This document shows, piece after piece, positions 35,961 through 44,090 of a stretch of DNA of 64,000 bases. Under the pieces are notes generated by a model that saw only the letters and a list, made by a program, of their open reading frames with translations, was not told the origin of the DNA and ran no database searches. The position numbers and the translations under genes were made by a program. Each line of letters begins with the position of its first letter. The first letter of the stretch is position 1. This DNA comes from Chitinophagales bacterium (GTDB lineage Bacteria; Bacteroidota; Bacteroidia; Chitinophagales; LD1), in the NCBI GenBank assembly GCA_016786765.1, contig JAEUUZ010000003.1, forward strand, positions 427,351-491,350, given 5' to 3'.

Positions 35961-36060
35961 CAAAATTATTTAAACTCGGTCTAGTACCTGCAACGGTAAG
36001 CTTCGCCAAGCACCGTTTGCAAAGCCCTCGGTTGTTAGCGCAATCGGGGGCTTATTTTAT
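35961..36060 (+). ncRNA. Candidate structured small RNA, ~100 nt, unknown family
   Basis: The segment has a promoter-like motif just upstream and a terminator at its end. Its middle folds as a nested hairpin: GCAACGGT (35990-35997) pairs with ACCGTTTGC (36012-36020, one bulge), enclosing GCTT/AAGC. The final hairpin has 12 base pairs including two G-U wobbles. No ORF spans it. I could not match it to SRP RNA, 6S, RNase P, tmRNA or a known riboswitch. Confidence 0.45.
36022..36060 (+). terminator. Terminator of the candidate small RNA
   Basis: AAGCCCTCGGTT (36022-36033) pairs with AATCGGGGGCTT (36042-36053) with two G-U pairs and an eight-base loop, followed by TATTTTAT. Confidence 0.7.
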
Positions 36061-36186
36061 AGTTAAGTTTATCTATCTCTTCCCCATATACAAATGTTTG
36101 CTGAAACGAATATGTGTTGAGGGGGTAGTATTTTGGCTAAGTATTAGCCGACACATTTTATACAAAGTATATTCTTGTTTCATAAT

Positions 36187-36243
36187 GCAATAGCAAAGCG
36201 AAACCGCACTACAGGGGTGAGTAGTCGTTTCGCTTTGTATTGC
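36187..36243. repeat. Long imperfect palindrome (17 bp stem plus inner 5 bp stem)
   Basis: GCAATAGCAAAGCGAAAC (36187-36204) pairs with GTTTCGCTTTGTATTGC (36227-36243) apart from one bulged G; inside, ACTAC (36208-36212) pairs with GTAGT (36221-36225). Neither side has a T tract, so it is not an ordinary terminator. It may be a REP-like element or a second RNA. Confidence 0.7.
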
Positions 36244-36445
36244 GGGCATGAAAACAAAATTGATGTTCCTTGATTTTGACAAGGGGTGATGCCAAAGCCA
36301 CGGGGTAAATGAACATATTTTGTATCGCTTCTTTCATGATGCAAATATGTATTGCAATGAAATACAATTTTTTAACTTTGAGTGAACATGTGCTTTGGGT
36401 TCGTGAAAGAGTTGTTTCAACGAGTAAAATGACTTTAATTTTTAC

Positions 36446-37192
36446 CTATTTTCCATGTAATCGTTTTAAGAGCGCCTCTTTTTTATCCGGTGCCACTTCT
36501 AATTCCGATTGATCTTCTAGTATAACTTGCCCGCCACGTCCTTTCTTATAGTCTACCACATACTTAAGATTAACCATAAAACTTTTATGAATACGCAAGA
36601 AGTTATCGTTTTGGGCAAGCTTTGTTTCAACTTCTTTGAGGGTTTGGCTTACCATTTCTTTTTTATTGTTGATTAGGTGAAAGTTGGTGTAGTTGCCTTC
36701 TGCTTTACAGTATAGAATTTCTTCCAGTTTTACAAAGCGTAAGCCTTCGGAGTTGGGGAGTGCTATGCGTTGTGCAGGTGATCCTTTATAGTAGGTTTGG
36801 AGCATCATGCTCATTTGTTCCATGCGTATTTTTTGATCGACCTGTACCTTTGCTTTATTGATTGCATTTTCAAGCGTGACTCTTGTTGCGGGTTTAAGGA
36901 TGTAATCGATTGCGCCAATCTTTATTGCGTTCATGGCGTAAGAATCGAAAGCGGAAATAACAATAAGTTGAAAGGGAAATGATTCCAGTTGATTAAGAAT
37001 ATCGAAGCTAACACCATCGGGCAATTGCACATCTGCGATTACAAGGTCGGGTTTGGTTGTACTGAGAAGTTCAATTCCTGACTTTACACTTGTTGCATGC
37101 CCTAATATTGCTATCTCAGGAAAATATTTTGATAGGAGCGATTCTAGATTTAATAAATCTATAGGGTTGTCTTCAATAATGATAGCGTTCAT
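36446..37192 (-). CDS. LytTR-type response regulator
   Basis: A 248-residue two-component regulator. The receiver domain (1-120) has the acidic pair near Asp8, the phosphoacceptor Asp54 in VIADVQLPDG and the lysine in YILKPA. Residues ~140-248 form a LytTR DNA-binding domain, with FVKLEEILYCKAEGNYT and FLRIHKSFMVNLKYV. It follows the membrane histidine kinase by 27 bases. LytTR regulators usually pair with LytS-type kinases, whereas the neighbour is a HisKA-type kinase. It is the last gene of the alpha-oxoamine-synthase operon. Confidence 0.92.
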   Translation of the reverse strand: MNAIIIEDNPIDLLNLESLLSKYFPEIAILGHATSVKSGIELLSTTKPDLVIADVQLPDGVSFDILNQLESFPFQLIVISAFDSYAMNAIKIGAIDYILKPATRVTLENAINKAKVQVDQKIRMEQMSMMLQTYYKGSPAQRIALPNSEGLRFVKLEEILYCKAEGNYTNFHLINNKKEMVSQTLKEVETKLAQNDNFLRIHKSFMVNLKYVVDYKKGRGGQVILEDQSELEVAPDKKEALLKRLHGK

Positions 37193-37219
37193 ATAACTGG
37201 GGTTTATGATTTTGTATAG

Positions 37220-38479
37220 TTAAACATTTTTTAAATGTTTTGGAACAGTCCATTTTACGGTTACGATTTCGCTAGACGATTTATCGATTTCTAAATCGCC
37301 CCCGTTTCTTTTCGCAAAATCTTTTGAGAGAAAGAGTCCAAAGCCTGTTCGTTTAGGATCGGTGGTATCCGTTGAAGTCTGTTCTTCGTTCCATTTTCCG
37401 GAGTTGGTAACAATCACTTTTTGTTGTGTTTGATTCTCATCAACAATTATGGAAATTGTGCCACCGTTTGTGGTGTATCTAACCGCATTCGTAAGTATAT
37501 TTCGGAGGATAATTTTAGCTTGCTCGTTATCGGCAAAGATGATTGCATTAACCGCGATGTTATTTTCTATGTTCAATTGCTTATAGGCTGCTTGTTCACG
37601 GAGCATACTCAGCTCGGTTTCAACAATATTGAAGAGCAAGAGTTGGGTTGCCTTTGTTTGCAAATGTTCCATTTGTGATACGGCCCAATAGAGAAGATTG
37701 TCGAGCAGGTCGCGGATTTGCCCGGTTTTGTTTTGAATGTTTTGCAAGTGTAGAGAAAGGTCCTTCGTGCTAATTCTACCTTCGTTGAGCATGAGTAATA
37801 GGCTATCAAGACTGGCAATAGGGGAGCGTAAATCATGTCCGATAATGGCAAACAATTTTTCTTTAGTGGAATTGGCAATGGCAAGTTGCTTGTTTTTTTC
37901 CTCTACTTGTTGCTGCTCGTATTGGTAGCATTCTCGGTTGGATATGAAAAGAAAATAGATGGGTATAATTGTTTGGAAGAAGTTGAGAATAAAGTCTTTG
38001 TACCTCTGATCAGTGCTTGAATATCGAATAACCCAATCAGGGTGTAAATAGTTCAAAGCCATTGAGGTGATTAATGCTACCACATAAGCAAATGGATAGA
38101 AAACGGGATATGTTTTTTTTGTGCTCAAGGACAAAAAAATAATAAAATAACCTGTTGCAATGCCAAAGGTTGGACCATCGATACCCCCTTCTGTCATATA
38201 CGTTAAACCAAATAAAGAAAGAATGAGAATTACTGATATTACAGCTATAATCTCGATGTTTTTATTCCTTTTTGCAAAAAGGAATAAAAGGTAGACAAAG
38301 AAGCTTACAATAATTTGTGAGCTTACATAACTAAAGTCCATTTGAAATACTATCCCAAATAATCCGCCTATAAAGCAGTTCAAGGCAACAGAGAAATTGA
38401 GTATGTTCAATGCTCTTTGCTCCATAGAATAATTGGGGTAGACTCCAGCTATTTTTGCAATTAGCTTTGAGAGAATCAT
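37220..38479 (-). CDS. Membrane histidine kinase with six-helix sensor
   Basis: A 419-residue sensor kinase. Six membrane helices are visible at about residues 24-46, 51-70, 75-95, 103-118, 123-145 and 161-180, with almost no periplasmic domain, so the ligand is probably small and hydrophobic or sensed within the membrane. A short coiled coil leads to the HisKA phosphoacceptor His215 in IIGHDLRSP, followed by the N box RNILTNAVRYT and G box GFGLFLSKDF of the ATPase domain. It lies 46 bases after the alpha-oxoamine synthase and 27 before the response regulator. A six-helix head without periplasmic domain is what CqsS and LqsS have; sequence kinship to them is not claimed. Confidence 0.88.
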   Translation of the reverse strand: MILSKLIAKIAGVYPNYSMEQRALNILNFSVALNCFIGGLFGIVFQMDFSYVSSQIIVSFFVYLLFLFAKRNKNIEIIAVISVILILSLFGLTYMTEGGIDGPTFGIATGYFIIFLSLSTKKTYPVFYPFAYVVALITSMALNYLHPDWVIRYSSTDQRYKDFILNFFQTIIPIYFLFISNRECYQYEQQQVEEKNKQLAIANSTKEKLFAIIGHDLRSPIASLDSLLLMLNEGRISTKDLSLHLQNIQNKTGQIRDLLDNLLYWAVSQMEHLQTKATQLLLFNIVETELSMLREQAAYKQLNIENNIAVNAIIFADNEQAKIILRNILTNAVRYTTNGGTISIIVDENQTQQKVIVTNSGKWNEEQTSTDTTDPKRTGFGLFLSKDFAKRNGGDLEIDKSSSEIVTVKWTVPKHLKNV

Positions 38480-38525
38480 ACTATGAAATTACTTGATGTA
38501 AAGAAAGTAAAGATTTTTCAGTTGT

Positions 38526-39794
38526 TCAAATATTGTTAGTTGCAAGAGGGGAAATTCCAAATGCATCATAAACATCTGTTAAGTCTTGGTCAACTTCATG
38601 AAGAAGCATTATTAAACCTTCAGTCACTAAATCTAAAAATTCCTTAATATCTGCTTTTGTATGGTTTCTGGTGATACAAACTCTAATACCAGAATTGTTC
38701 ATTGGAACTGCAGGAAAGCCCATGGATGTTGCAAAATGACCTTGTGCCATTAGGAAACGCATTAGCTTTTTCCCAACTTCTAGTTTCCCAACGCCAATAT
38801 AGAATATAGGAGAATGGGCACTAGTTATTAATGGTAAACATAGCTGATTAGCGTAGTCAATGAAGAAGGTGATAAGCTCGTTTACATCTTTTTGAATAGT
38901 ATAAATCTCGTCACTCAAATAAATTTTGGCAGCAGCAATTGAGGCTCCTAATACGGCAGGTTGAATTGGACCGGAGAAAATAAATGAGCTCCCACAGTTT
39001 CTAATAAGACTTTTTTGCTCTTCGTTGTCAAAGACAAGTGCTCCACCGCAACTTGCAAAGCTTTTTGCAAGAGAGGTTGTAAGTATCAAATTTGGATGCC
39101 ACCCTAAATCACGAATTGTTGTGCCTGCGCCATTTTTGCCTGCCCAACCTAGACCATGGGCGTCATCGACATATATGTGAAAATTTGGATATTTGTTTAG
39201 TAGGTATTTTAAATCGTCATATGGTGCTAAATCTCCAAACATTGAATACACTCCATCAAGAAAATACCAAACTCTATTATATTTCTGGAGTAGTATTTGG
39301 ATTCTTGTTTCTAAGAAATCCATTCTATTATGGTTCAGTGTCTCTACGTGTATTTTTTCATCTCGGGCCATTAGAATGGCATTTTGAACAGAGTTGTGGA
39401 CTTTTTGATCCATTATTAATGCATCCAATTCATGAACAATAATTGGAATGACAGAAATATGGCCAAGACTTGTAGTTGGAGCAAGTAGGGTTGGTTTTCC
39501 AAAAATTTCGCTTAATAATGATTCTAGTTCGCCATATTGGCCAGATTCTATAACTGCTCTGGATGCCGAAAGTTGAGTGCCATAGCGTTCAACAGCGTCA
39601 ATTGATGCCCTTTTTAATCTTTCATCAGTTTCAAGACCTAAATAGCTACACGAAGCCCAAAAGAGTTGACGTTTTCCGTTAACAATAACATCTCTGCCGT
39701 TAAAAGTATCGTTTTGAATAGGTTGTTGGATTACCCCTTCGTTTCTTGCTTTCGTAAAAAGCCTATTTATAAGAGCACTGTACTCTTTTCTCAT
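38526..39794 (-). CDS. PLP-dependent alpha-oxoamine synthase family enzyme
   Basis: A 422-residue fold-type I PLP enzyme. Lys244 in TTSLAKSFASCGGA is the Schiff-base lysine; YVDDAHGLGWAGKNG (Asp210/His213) and DQKVHNSVQNA (His133, which would stack on PLP) match the alpha-oxoamine synthase family of KBL, BioF, serine palmitoyltransferase and CqsA. These enzymes condense an amino acid with an acyl-CoA or acyl-ACP. The DxxVHNS motif and a ~25-residue C-terminal extension depart from biotin or glycine-ligase members. Its operon partners are a membrane kinase and a regulator, not biotin or sphingolipid genes, which suggests signal synthesis (see findings). A 146-base divergent gap separates it from another membrane kinase gene. 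Confidence 0.82.
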   Translation of the reverse strand: MRKEYSALINRLFTKARNEGVIQQPIQNDTFNGRDVIVNGKRQLFWASCSYLGLETDERLKRASIDAVERYGTQLSASRAVIESGQYGELESLLSEIFGKPTLLAPTTSLGHISVIPIIVHELDALIMDQKVHNSVQNAILMARDEKIHVETLNHNRMDFLETRIQILLQKYNRVWYFLDGVYSMFGDLAPYDDLKYLLNKYPNFHIYVDDAHGLGWAGKNGAGTTIRDLGWHPNLILTTSLAKSFASCGGALVFDNEEQKSLIRNCGSSFIFSGPIQPAVLGASIAAAKIYLSDEIYTIQKDVNELITFFIDYANQLCLPLITSAHSPIFYIGVGKLEVGKKLMRFLMAQGHFATSMGFPAVPMNNSGIRVCITRNHTKADIKEFLDLVTEGLIMLLHEVDQDLTDVYDAFGISPLATNNI

Positions 39795-39940
39795 TTTATT
39801 AGTTTCAAATTTCGAACATTTAATTTAATTCAACGTACTAATTTCAACGATAAACCAAAAAATTGTTCACACATTAAAAACGATTACAATAGGTGGGGAC
39901 GCATAAATATAAAATGTTTATCTTACAATTACTATAAGGA

Positions 39941-42466
39941 ATGGAACATTTTAATTTATTGTTAAAATTTAAATCGGAGATTTTCTGGAAGGAGAGAATT
40001 ATTGCTCTACTTGTTACAATATCCTATTTGTTGGGCAATATCATTGAATTGTTCACGAAGAAGGAAGCCGAAGATCCTATTATTATATGGGTTATAGGCG
40101 TTTTACTTGGTGTCTTAGTTGTTGTAATTTCGATGTCAAGATTCAGAAAATTCACACCCTTTTTTTTCAATCTTTTTATTTACTATGCGAATTTCAACCT
40201 TGTCTATGCATTTTCTAAAAGCATAGAAACTAGTATAGAAAGTCAATCTTTTTATTTGCTTGCAAACTATGTTTTGATTGTTGTATCTTCTCAGGTACTT
40301 GAGTCTTTAGGGCAGGTTGCTCTTTTTTCTTTGTTTGAAGTAGTGATTTTTGGTGCAGTGATATACTTGTACAGAGAAGCCAATCCTTTGCTTCTGAATT
40401 ATATGCAATTACTCGTTTTCTCATTTGTATTAGCGGGTAATTATTTGCTTAGCATGCAACGAATTCGATTAACACAAATAAATTCTAAGAGTGGGATTCA
40501 GTTTAAGAATCTTACCGAAAATGCGAGAGACATTTCGGCATTGTTCGATAGAGCATTGAATTACGTATATGTAAATAAGTCTGTATATAATGCAACGGGC
40601 TATTCCGTTGATGAACTTGTTGGCGAAAATTTACTTGGGTATATTATTGAATCCGATCGACCAATTGTTCAAAACGCTATAAATGAGCTTGCACTGAACC
40701 AAGATGATCGGAAAAGTGTGGAGTATAAAATTCAGACTAAAAGTGGAGCGCAAATTTGGGTAGAGTCTATTTTCGGAAATTTTAAAAATGGCGAAGGTTT
40801 GATGTCTACCAATTTAATTTTTGCCGAAACACGTAATATTGAACGCAGGAAAAAGCTAGAAGATGAGTTGCAAAAACAATTGGAGGTAGAAGCTCTTTTT
40901 TTAAAGTATTCCAACAGTTTAATAAATCTGCAGCGGAAGCAAATTAGTTCCGAAATTTACAAGTTACTTTCAGAAGCAACCCCGAAATTGGAAATTGATA
41001 CTATTGCAGTTTATAGCTTAACAAAGGATTTGTTCCGGTTAGAAACCGCTTGGTTTAATACCATTACCGATGTTCCTATCAATGTGTTAAACACCGGAGT
41101 AACGGCACAAGAGATTGTGACTAAAATTGTGAAGAAACAACAATCTAAAGATCAGATTGTGCATTACCCTTCACAAAGCAATGACGGTAAGAATATATTT
41201 CCGCTTTTTTTTAAACAAGCTATTTCAGATAATGCGACTACGATAACCATTGTTCCTTTAGTTTCGGGTAACAGCTTAATTGGAATAGCTATTGCTATTA
41301 ACAATATAAATACGGATACCGGTTTCGATTCTCAAGATACCCTTCTCAAGATATTGGGTGTAATGATTTCCAATGCATTGTCTAGAAAAACCACCGAGGA
41401 CAAATTGGCTGAAGTTCAAAATACCAATGAGGCTATATTAAAAGCCCTCCCTGATTGGTTATACACTGTAAATGGTGAAGGTAAATTTACAAGTGCTAAT
41501 TTGGTGAATAATTTGAATCCATACTTAGCAAATGCAAATATAGAGGGACAAAAGTTTCATGATGTGTTGCCTGATAGTATTGCCACTAAATACATGGACG
41601 CATTGTTTGCAGTAATTGAAACGGATACTATTTTTTCTTTTGAGTATAAAGATGGAAACAAGCAAAATGAAGGCAACTGGTTTAAAGTGATTTTCGCCCC
41701 GTTTCGCTATAACGAGTATCTTGTTATTATTCGAGATATATCAGAATTAAAGAATGCGCAAGAGGAGCTAGAAAATAAGGCTCAAAAGTTACAGAAATCA
41801 AACAAGGAATTAGAGGAGTTTGCTTATGTGGTTTCTCATGATATGAAGCAGCCCATACGTACCGTTATTTCGTATTTGAATTTATTGGAGAAGCGCTACA
41901 AAGATAAGTTTGATGCAGACGGAATCGATTTCATTCAAACGGCTATTCATGGCGCCAATAAAATGAATTTGTTGGTGTTGGATATTTTGAACTATTCTCG
42001 GATGGACCAAGAAATTGATTTTAATCCCAGTTTAAAACTAGGCTTGTGTTTTGAAAAGGTAACTGCTACATTAAAGGAGTTAATTGAGTCGAGTGGAGCA
42101 ATAGTTCGTATTGATAAAATGCCCATGGTGAGTGGGAATGAGACTATGCTCTCTGAGTTAATTCAAAATTTAATTGAGAACGGAATTAAATACAACAGGA
42201 GTGAGCAGAAAGAGATTTGGGCGCATTCCATCGATAAAGGTACTTATTGGCTAATTTGTATTAAGGATAACGGTATAGGTTTTGAACAAAAATATGCCGA
42301 TCAAATTTTCAAGATTTTTAAACGATTACATAACGATGGAGAGTTTTCGGGAAGCGGAGTTGGGTTAGCAATATGTGCTAAAGCGGTTGAGAAGCATGGA
42401 GGTAAAATTTGGGCAGAGTCTGAGCCGGGTAAAGGAAGTGTCTTTTATTTTACTATGCCTAAATAA
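39941..42466 (+). CDS. Membrane PAS/GAF hybrid-input histidine kinase
   Basis: An 841-residue sensor kinase. Six membrane helices fill residues ~15-170. Then come a PAS domain (~190-300; RDISALFDRALNYVYVNKS) with its PAC-like end (TRNIERRKKLED), a GAF-like domain (~320-480), a second PAS (~490-610; LPDWLYTVNGEGKFTSANL) and a coiled coil. The phosphoacceptor is His633 in VVSHDMKQPIRT, then the ATPase domain with NLIENGIKYNRS and GVGLAICAKAVEKHGG. There is no receiver domain and no adjacent regulator gene on this strand. It is transcribed divergently from the alpha-oxoamine synthase. Confidence 0.88.
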   Translation: MEHFNLLLKFKSEIFWKERIIALLVTISYLLGNIIELFTKKEAEDPIIIWVIGVLLGVLVVVISMSRFRKFTPFFFNLFIYYANFNLVYAFSKSIETSIESQSFYLLANYVLIVVSSQVLESLGQVALFSLFEVVIFGAVIYLYREANPLLLNYMQLLVFSFVLAGNYLLSMQRIRLTQINSKSGIQFKNLTENARDISALFDRALNYVYVNKSVYNATGYSVDELVGENLLGYIIESDRPIVQNAINELALNQDDRKSVEYKIQTKSGAQIWVESIFGNFKNGEGLMSTNLIFAETRNIERRKKLEDELQKQLEVEALFLKYSNSLINLQRKQISSEIYKLLSEATPKLEIDTIAVYSLTKDLFRLETAWFNTITDVPINVLNTGVTAQEIVTKIVKKQQSKDQIVHYPSQSNDGKNIFPLFFKQAISDNATTITIVPLVSGNSLIGIAIAINNINTDTGFDSQDTLLKILGVMISNALSRKTTEDKLAEVQNTNEAILKALPDWLYTVNGEGKFTSANLVNNLNPYLANANIEGQKFHDVLPDSIATKYMDALFAVIETDTIFSFEYKDGNKQNEGNWFKVIFAPFRYNEYLVIIRDISELKNAQEELENKAQKLQKSNKELEEFAYVVSHDMKQPIRTVISYLNLLEKRYKDKFDADGIDFIQTAIHGANKMNLLVLDILNYSRMDQEIDFNPSLKLGLCFEKVTATLKELIESSGAIVRIDKMPMVSGNETMLSELIQNLIENGIKYNRSEQKEIWAHSIDKGTYWLICIKDNGIGFEQKYADQIFKIFKRLHNDGEFSGSGVGLAICAKAVEKHGGKIWAESEPGKGSVFYFTMPK

Positions 42467-42475
42467 GAACGTTGT

Positions 42476-44083
42476 TTATTTGGGTACGCTAAAGAAGAAT
42501 GTTGATCCTTTTCCCTCTTCGGAAGTTACCCACATTTTTCCATTGTGTTTTTCCAGAATCTTTTTGCAGATAGATAATCCAAGACCTGTTCCGGGAAAAT
42601 CATACTTGTTGTGCAGTCTTTGAAAGGGTTCGAAAATTTTCTCAAAATATTTTTCCTCTATACCAATTCCATTGTCCTTTACAGCATATATTACATCTGT
42701 TTCGGTATCGTGGCACGAAATTTCTACTGTAGGTTTAGTGTGTATGTTGTATTTTATTCCATTCAAAATCAGGTTTTGAAAGATTTGGTTTAAAAATTTT
42801 TTTTCAATTTTGAGGGGAAGAAGTTTCCGGGAAAGCACAACTTCTGCTTCTTTTTCGTTGAGAATAGGTTGTATGCTCGATATAATTTCTTGTAGTATGT
42901 TTTCGGTTGGAATATACTCTTCAGGGAGAACAATTTTGTTCGATGTGGAATAGGTTAAAATGTCTTTAATAAGCGTTTGAAGATTTGTTGCGTTAGCTGA
43001 AGTATATGCAATGTATTCGTCAATTTCATGGTCGTGCGGGGTTTTATCTATTTTTCTTTTTATCAGTTGTATGTAATTGCCAATCATTCTAAGTGGCTCT
43101 TGCATGTCGTGCGATGTGACATAGGCAAACATTTCCAAATCTTTATAACTTTTTTCTAACTTTTGGGTGTTTTCTTCCAGTTGTGAAAGATATTCTTTGT
43201 TGCGTTGGAAGCTTCGCGTTTGACTAAGGAACGTTTCAGGAAGTTTGTTTTTATGTTTTTTGTCAATTACTTTCACTACGGTTTCCACCCAGATATAACC
43301 GCCTGACTTTTGTTTAAACCGATATTGAATAGGTATGTTAAATTCGGAGGGCTTATATTCTTTAAAAAAATTAGCAATAAAAATATTGAGATCATCAGGG
43401 TGTATCCATTCAGCAGGTGATTTTCCTACGAGTTCAGCATAATCGAATCCGGATAGGCCGGTGATAGAAGGACTCACAAAAACAAAATTCCCACCTTGTC
43501 GGTGGGTGCAAATTACATCGGCAGAGTTTTCAGCTAGAAGTCTGTATTTTTCTTCACTTACTTGAACTTCATTGTTTAGCTTGAATCGCCTATATCCAAG
43601 AATCACAAGTGCCATTACAGAAAAGAAAAAGGTAGAATGGAATTCAAATATTTGTTCAAGATTGCCGTGTAAAAATGTGATAATAGCAATCCCAATGATA
43701 TTAGTGAGTAGATTAAATATGAAAGTTTTTGATGAGTTTACAAGTAAGCTAGAAAGAAGAAAAAAGATGATATATTGGAAATAATATTTGGTGCTGAAAT
43801 GCGAGAAATGAATGATTGAAATATTAAGTAAGTTGAATGATGCTATAAAAAAGTAGCTCAGTTCATTAATGTTTTTTCTAAAAGAAGGAATTGATAAAAG
43901 TATAACCGCTATTAGAGAAAGAGCTGATATGATAAAATTTGCGACAGTGATATTAGGGCTCTCAACTATCTCAGTCAACGCAAATAAACCTGCGCCAATA
44001 AAGCATATTAGCAATGCAAATTGAATAGGGTATAGAGGGTGTTCGAGGAACTGATCGAATTTTCGTTGTATTTTTCTAATCAT
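42476..44083 (-). CDS. Membrane PAS histidine kinase
   Basis: A 535-residue sensor kinase: six membrane helices in residues ~15-180, one PAS domain (~190-310; SADVICTHRQGGNFVFVSPS), a coiled coil, HisKA with His325 in VTSHDMQEPLRM and an ATPase domain with GTGLGLSICKKILEKHNG. I chose the ATG at 44083, seven bases after the dnaX stop; the frame runs further into dnaX but those residues are only shadow. Its stop is 9 bases from the stop of the convergent kinase gene. It is probably co-transcribed with dnaX. Its PAS-HisKA part resembles that of the neighbour, so the two may have arisen by duplication. Confidence 0.87.
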   Translation of the reverse strand: MIRKIQRKFDQFLEHPLYPIQFALLICFIGAGLFALTEIVESPNITVANFIISALSLIAVILLSIPSFRKNINELSYFFIASFNLLNISIIHFSHFSTKYYFQYIIFFLLSSLLVNSSKTFIFNLLTNIIGIAIITFLHGNLEQIFEFHSTFFFSVMALVILGYRRFKLNNEVQVSEEKYRLLAENSADVICTHRQGGNFVFVSPSITGLSGFDYAELVGKSPAEWIHPDDLNIFIANFFKEYKPSEFNIPIQYRFKQKSGGYIWVETVVKVIDKKHKNKLPETFLSQTRSFQRNKEYLSQLEENTQKLEKSYKDLEMFAYVTSHDMQEPLRMIGNYIQLIKRKIDKTPHDHEIDEYIAYTSANATNLQTLIKDILTYSTSNKIVLPEEYIPTENILQEIISSIQPILNEKEAEVVLSRKLLPLKIEKKFLNQIFQNLILNGIKYNIHTKPTVEISCHDTETDVIYAVKDNGIGIEEKYFEKIFEPFQRLHNKYDFPGTGLGLSICKKILEKHNGKMWVTSEEGKGSTFFFSVPK

Positions 44084-44090
44084 ATCCCTA

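Larger units (their letters stand above)
35809..36445. other. Gene-free interval with structured segments
   Basis: These 637 bases hold no credible coding region. They contain a small-RNA candidate (35961-36060) with promoter and terminator, a six-base-pair hairpin (36135-36149), a long imperfect palindrome (36187-36243) and a short hairpin near 36271. The short ORFs present are AT-rich shadows without family likeness. Confidence 0.6.

Noticed and set aside
35985..36035. Passing resemblance of GCAACGGTAAG...GCAAAGCC to the cobalamin riboswitch core
   Set aside because: The upstream AdoCbl box and the later GCCACTG box are absent, and no cobalamin-related gene follows on the strand.
36309..36512. 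Plus-strand ORF overlapping the end of the response regulator
   Set aside because: No signal, no family likeness, and half of it is antisense to the LytTR domain.
38526..39794. Annotation of the PLP enzyme as BioF (biotin synthesis)
   Set aside because: No biotin genes adjoin it, and the DxxVHNS and C-terminal features deviate; only the wider family is supported.
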